Of a stretch of 64,000 nt of DNA, positions 62,501-64,000 are shown one piece after another. Within the stretch, counting starts at the first letter, position 1; each line of letters begins with the position of its first letter. Source of the stretch: Heliocidaris erythrogramma. Taxonomy: Eukaryota; Echinodermata; Echinoidea; Camarodonta; Echinometridae. The notes below the pieces were generated by a model that was not told the origin of the DNA, did not search any database, and saw only the letters and a program-made list of their open reading frames with translations. The position numbers and the translations under genes were made by a program. The stretch spans positions 14,973,880 through 15,037,879 of the forward strand of contig CM046855.1 of NCBI GenBank assembly GCA_025617745.1. Reading direction: 5' to 3'.

Positions 62501-63790
62501 TGTCATTTCATGTAAATTGACCTCTGTGACCTCTGACCTTTGACCTACTTACCCCAAAATCTAATCAGTTCATCTTTCTATGGGGATGCATACTGGTACC
62601 AAGTTTGAAGTTCTCACCTCAGATAGTTCTTGAGATATCGCGGTAACGGTGCTAAAAACCAGTAATTCCATGTAATTTCATGTAAATTGACCTCTGTGAC
62701 CTCTGACCTTTGACCTCCTTACCCCAAAATCTAATCAGTTCATCTTCGTATGGGGATACATACTAGTACCAAGTTTGAGGTTCCTACCTCAAATAATTCT
62801 TCAGATATCACGGTAACGAGAAGTGGGACGGACGGACGCACGGACGCACGGACGGACAACCCGAAAACATAATGCCTCCGGCACCCACCTTCGGTGGGCG
62901 GAGGCATAAAAATTGAAACTGAGTACTTCAAGGTTAACTCTTTTAACAGGTAACAAAAAACACACATGAATTTTGGATAATATGAAAAGTTGAAAGTAGG
63001 AAAATAATATATACTTCAACATTTCAGAGTACAATTGAGATTTGAAAAATTTCATTACATAAATTCCCACAAATAAGATATGATTCTGTTTACTTACGGT
63101 GTAGGCAGATCTTGAAAAATGCCTGATCATCTCTTTGACATTCTCTGAAATCGGCAAGCTGAAAGAAAGTATTGAGATATAAAAGAAAAAGATTCATAGA
63201 TCAAAATTACATAACACTGCTTTTAGTAACCATTCACATCCTTTACAACATAAATAAATACAATAAACATGTTGCACATAAAGTCTTTGCAGTTTACCCA
63301 ATACAATGCATACAATATCTAAAACATCAAAGAGAACATTTTAAGGGTCAAGTCTGGGCCCCGTTTCATAAAACTTGTTATCAGTAACAACTGCTACATT
63401 TCTATGACAAATCTGGTCTCAGCCAATCAGATGCAAGGATTTCCGTAGCTTATAACAGTTATTGCAACTTGTTATTGATAACAAGTTTTATGAAACAGGG
63501 TCCTGGCCTAATACAACTTCATTTGATATTACTAACTGGATACACATTACTATCAAGTACAACATTTGGGTGATCAAACAGTTGAATGTTGATGCAGTGC
63601 TCATGCAAAGACCAATTTCTTTAAAAAGTACTAAATTAAAATGCATCAAAATGTATCAAATTAACAACTCAAATAGCAAATTAGATCAATTAGAAACTCA
63701 CCATGAGACCTGGATGAACTGGAAGAGTTGCTGAAATTTTTGGGAGACAGTCTCAGCTAGTAGCCTCTTCAGGGATGGGATAGGTGATAT
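46927..63790 (-). CDS. UBR1: UBR1/UBR2-type N-recognin E3 ubiquitin ligase, C-terminal 14 exons (5' end off window)
   Basis: E3 ligase that recognises N-degrons. The window holds the C-terminal 520 residues; human UBR1 is about 1,750. Exons 5' to 3': 63702-63790, 63098-63158, 62050-62137, 61663-61718, 57498-57594, 56240-56313, 54997-55153, 54401-54497, 53625-53800, 50219-50390, 49650-49727, 48866-49045, 48256-48357, 46927-47062; total 1563 nt, all phases consistent. Landmarks in order: MAILAWNTCAYTVQ, MDCLRCLIRYSV, HVQVSCLPFLRSAALFFHFL, the cysteine-rich MCLVCGTVVCSQSYCCQ with VGACTAHAIMCGAGSGVFLR, then YTPPYLDEYGEPDPGLRRGN and PLHLSKE; it ends INWQNM. These match the C-terminal autoinhibitory (UBLC) region. 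The acth-like VGACTAH and SQSYCCQ favour UBR1 over UBR2, but invertebrates usually have one UBR1/2 gene. UBR box and RING lie off the window. Confidence 0.92.
47205..47887 (-). mobile_element. Family A element, copy 2 (UBR last intron)
   Basis: Complete at both ends: the tail aacaagatgaatgcgactgcg then tatgcctccgcct on one side, and the hairpin with ggcggaggcat plus a (GGAC)n tract on the other. About three core units. TGACCT arrays lie at 47330-47358 (perfect) and near 47504 and 47670. Confidence 0.8.
48866..49045 (-). CDS. UBR1: UBR exon with cysteine-rich zinc-binding region and triplicated acceptor
   Basis: Encodes CPRGNSTTQSDSRAPAMC then LVCGTVVCSQSYCCQ and VGACTAHAIMCGAGSGVFLR. The shortest form starts at 49045, after gtttag. 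Two extra identical acceptor sites lie 90 and 180 bp upstream (exon starts at 49135 and 49225), and the sequence between them is open in the same frame, so longer exon forms would add 30 or 60 residues. Confidence 0.85.
49021..49251. repeat. 90-bp tandem repeat spanning an exon-intron boundary, 2.5 copies
   Basis: Units begin ggttgtactgtttccacgag at 49021, 49111 and 49201 with almost no divergence. On the minus strand each unit carries a tactaac branch-point word, a pyrimidine-rich tctgttttctgtttgtttag acceptor and the first codons of the exon. Each unit also contains an internal duplicate of the attcttcat word, encoding MKNTNPMKNTNA if retained. Confidence 0.9.
51231..51939 (-). mobile_element. 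Family A element, copy 3, truncated at its tail end (UBR intron)
   Basis: Begins abruptly within a core unit (gaactttgacctacc) and ends with the (GGAC)n tract, hairpin and ggcggaggcat terminus. About four core units. TGACCT arrays lie near 51387, 51547 and 51709. Confidence 0.75.
51540..52596. repeat. Segmental duplicate, copy 1 (partner 59430-60497)
   Basis: From the end of family A copy 3 through about 650 bp of unique-looking sequence (ggcccttggttgcgataatg to aattccctacacaaa), the two stretches are almost identical. They differ by a few substitutions and by length changes in T and (GGAC)n runs. Confidence 0.8.
52662..53349 (-). mobile_element. Family A element, copy 4, interrupted (UBR intron)
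   Basis: Core units from aatatttgataacgaggct to about 52966. Then about 260 bp of unrelated sequence with G-rich runs (52967-53230), then the terminal part aagtttgaggttcctacc, a short (GGAC)n tract and the hairpin end. The preceding 55 bp match the sequence preceding copy 5. Confidence 0.7.
56503..56527. repeat. (AC)n microsatellite
   Basis: Perfect AC dinucleotide run. A second one lies at 57428-57452. Confidence 0.95.
56808..57129. mobile_element. 322-bp MITE, copy 1 (UBR intron)
   Basis: Begins AATAAGCCACTTCGG and ends with the inverted form of AATAAGCCAGTTCGG. It is almost identical over its full 322 bp to 60658-60979. No coding sequence. The flanks of the two copies are unrelated. A target duplication could not be fixed. 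Confidence 0.75.
58864..59837 (-). mobile_element. Family A element, copy 5 (UBR intron)
   Basis: About five to six core units, then (GGAC)n, hairpin and ggaggcat end; one base differs in the hairpin loop (cttaggtggg). TGACCT arrays lie at 59089-59117 and near 58930, 59262, 59431 and 59600. Confidence 0.8.
59430..60497. repeat. Segmental duplicate, copy 2 (partner 51540-52596)
   Basis: Near-identical partner in the same orientation, in a different intron of the same gene. A shorter, diverged third copy of part of the unit (tgatccttgttctttgaaag...tttagcttttagaaacc) lies near 58170-58300. Confidence 0.8.
60658..60979. mobile_element. 322-bp MITE, copy 2 (UBR intron)
   Basis: Same length and same ends as 56808-57129, with only a few base differences seen, so at least one insertion is recent. 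Confidence 0.75.
62393..62907 (-). mobile_element. Family A element, copy 6, complete and short (UBR intron)
   Basis: Has both ends (aacaagatgaatgcgactgc tail; hairpin with ggcggaggcat) with only about two core units between. TGACCT arrays lie at 62519-62547 and 62689-62717. Confidence 0.8.
63356..63505. mobile_element. Snap-back MITE (TTTCATAAA family) in UBR intron
   Basis: gggccccgtttcataaaactt at the left and aagttttatgaaacagggtcc at the right are inverted repeats; the core includes cagccaatcagatgcaagga. About 150 bp. Confidence 0.85.
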
Positions 63791-64000
63791 CTGAATGAAA
63801 CCTTGTTTTTTAATAAAACATGGACAAGATACAATGAAAATGAAGCATACACATGATTAGACAGACATTTTAAATACTTCACAGTGATCGGATGTAGAAA
63901 GGGAAAATAATTTTCTTTTCTTTCCAACTGATGTTACACCGTTCTTACTATTCATAATCTACATACTAAGCTTTTAAAGAAGAGATATGAACGGCAGAAA

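Overview
This is nuclear DNA from an intron-rich animal. The genes are split into many short exons with GT-AG introns, and the spaces between exons are AT-rich and full of transposon remnants, microsatellites and poly-G/poly-C runs. Protein matches (by recall, no search run) and repeat types suggest a marine invertebrate, most likely a deuterostome such as an echinoderm. The phylum is an inference; the animal origin is not in doubt.

Layout. (1) Positions 430-665, minus strand: first coding exon of an FMN-dependent 2-hydroxyacid oxidase whose remaining exons lie off the left edge. (2) 666-14099: a 13.4 kb gap with no convincing gene, holding a complete hAT-like element (1159-3021, 8-bp target duplication), a second hAT-like element (5630-6316), a snap-back MITE, a 5'-truncated LINE tail and microsatellites. 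(3) 14100-21938, minus strand: a complete eight-exon hydroxyacid (glycolate) oxidase gene, 368 aa, ending in the peroxisomal signal SKL. With (1) it forms a tandem paralogue pair. (4) 21939-24335: a head-to-head intergenic interval that should carry both promoters, with two or three inverted-repeat elements. (5) 24336-39500, plus strand: complete 18-exon SRBD1 (Tex/S1 RNA-binding family), 833 aa. (6) 39501-46926: tail-to-tail interval with a 76-bp tandem repeat carrying AATAAA in each unit and a miRNA-like hairpin. (7) 46927-63790, minus strand: the last 14 coding exons (520 aa) of a UBR1/UBR2-type N-recognin ubiquitin ligase, whose 5' part lies off the right edge.

All exon junctions were chosen by GT-AG sites, reading phase and family similarity. 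The three coding sums (1107, 2502 and 1563 nt) are exact multiples of three, which supports the models.

The three loci have no obvious shared pathway: peroxisomal 2-hydroxyacid oxidation, a nucleic-acid-binding Tex-like protein, and N-degron proteolysis. The most unusual material is in the non-coding DNA. One mobile repeat family (six copies) carries arrays of AGGTCA nuclear-receptor half-sites. A second repeat family has the same architecture. A 90-bp tandem triplication in the UBR gene copies an entire 3' splice site in frame. Several MITE families share a core but have different ends.
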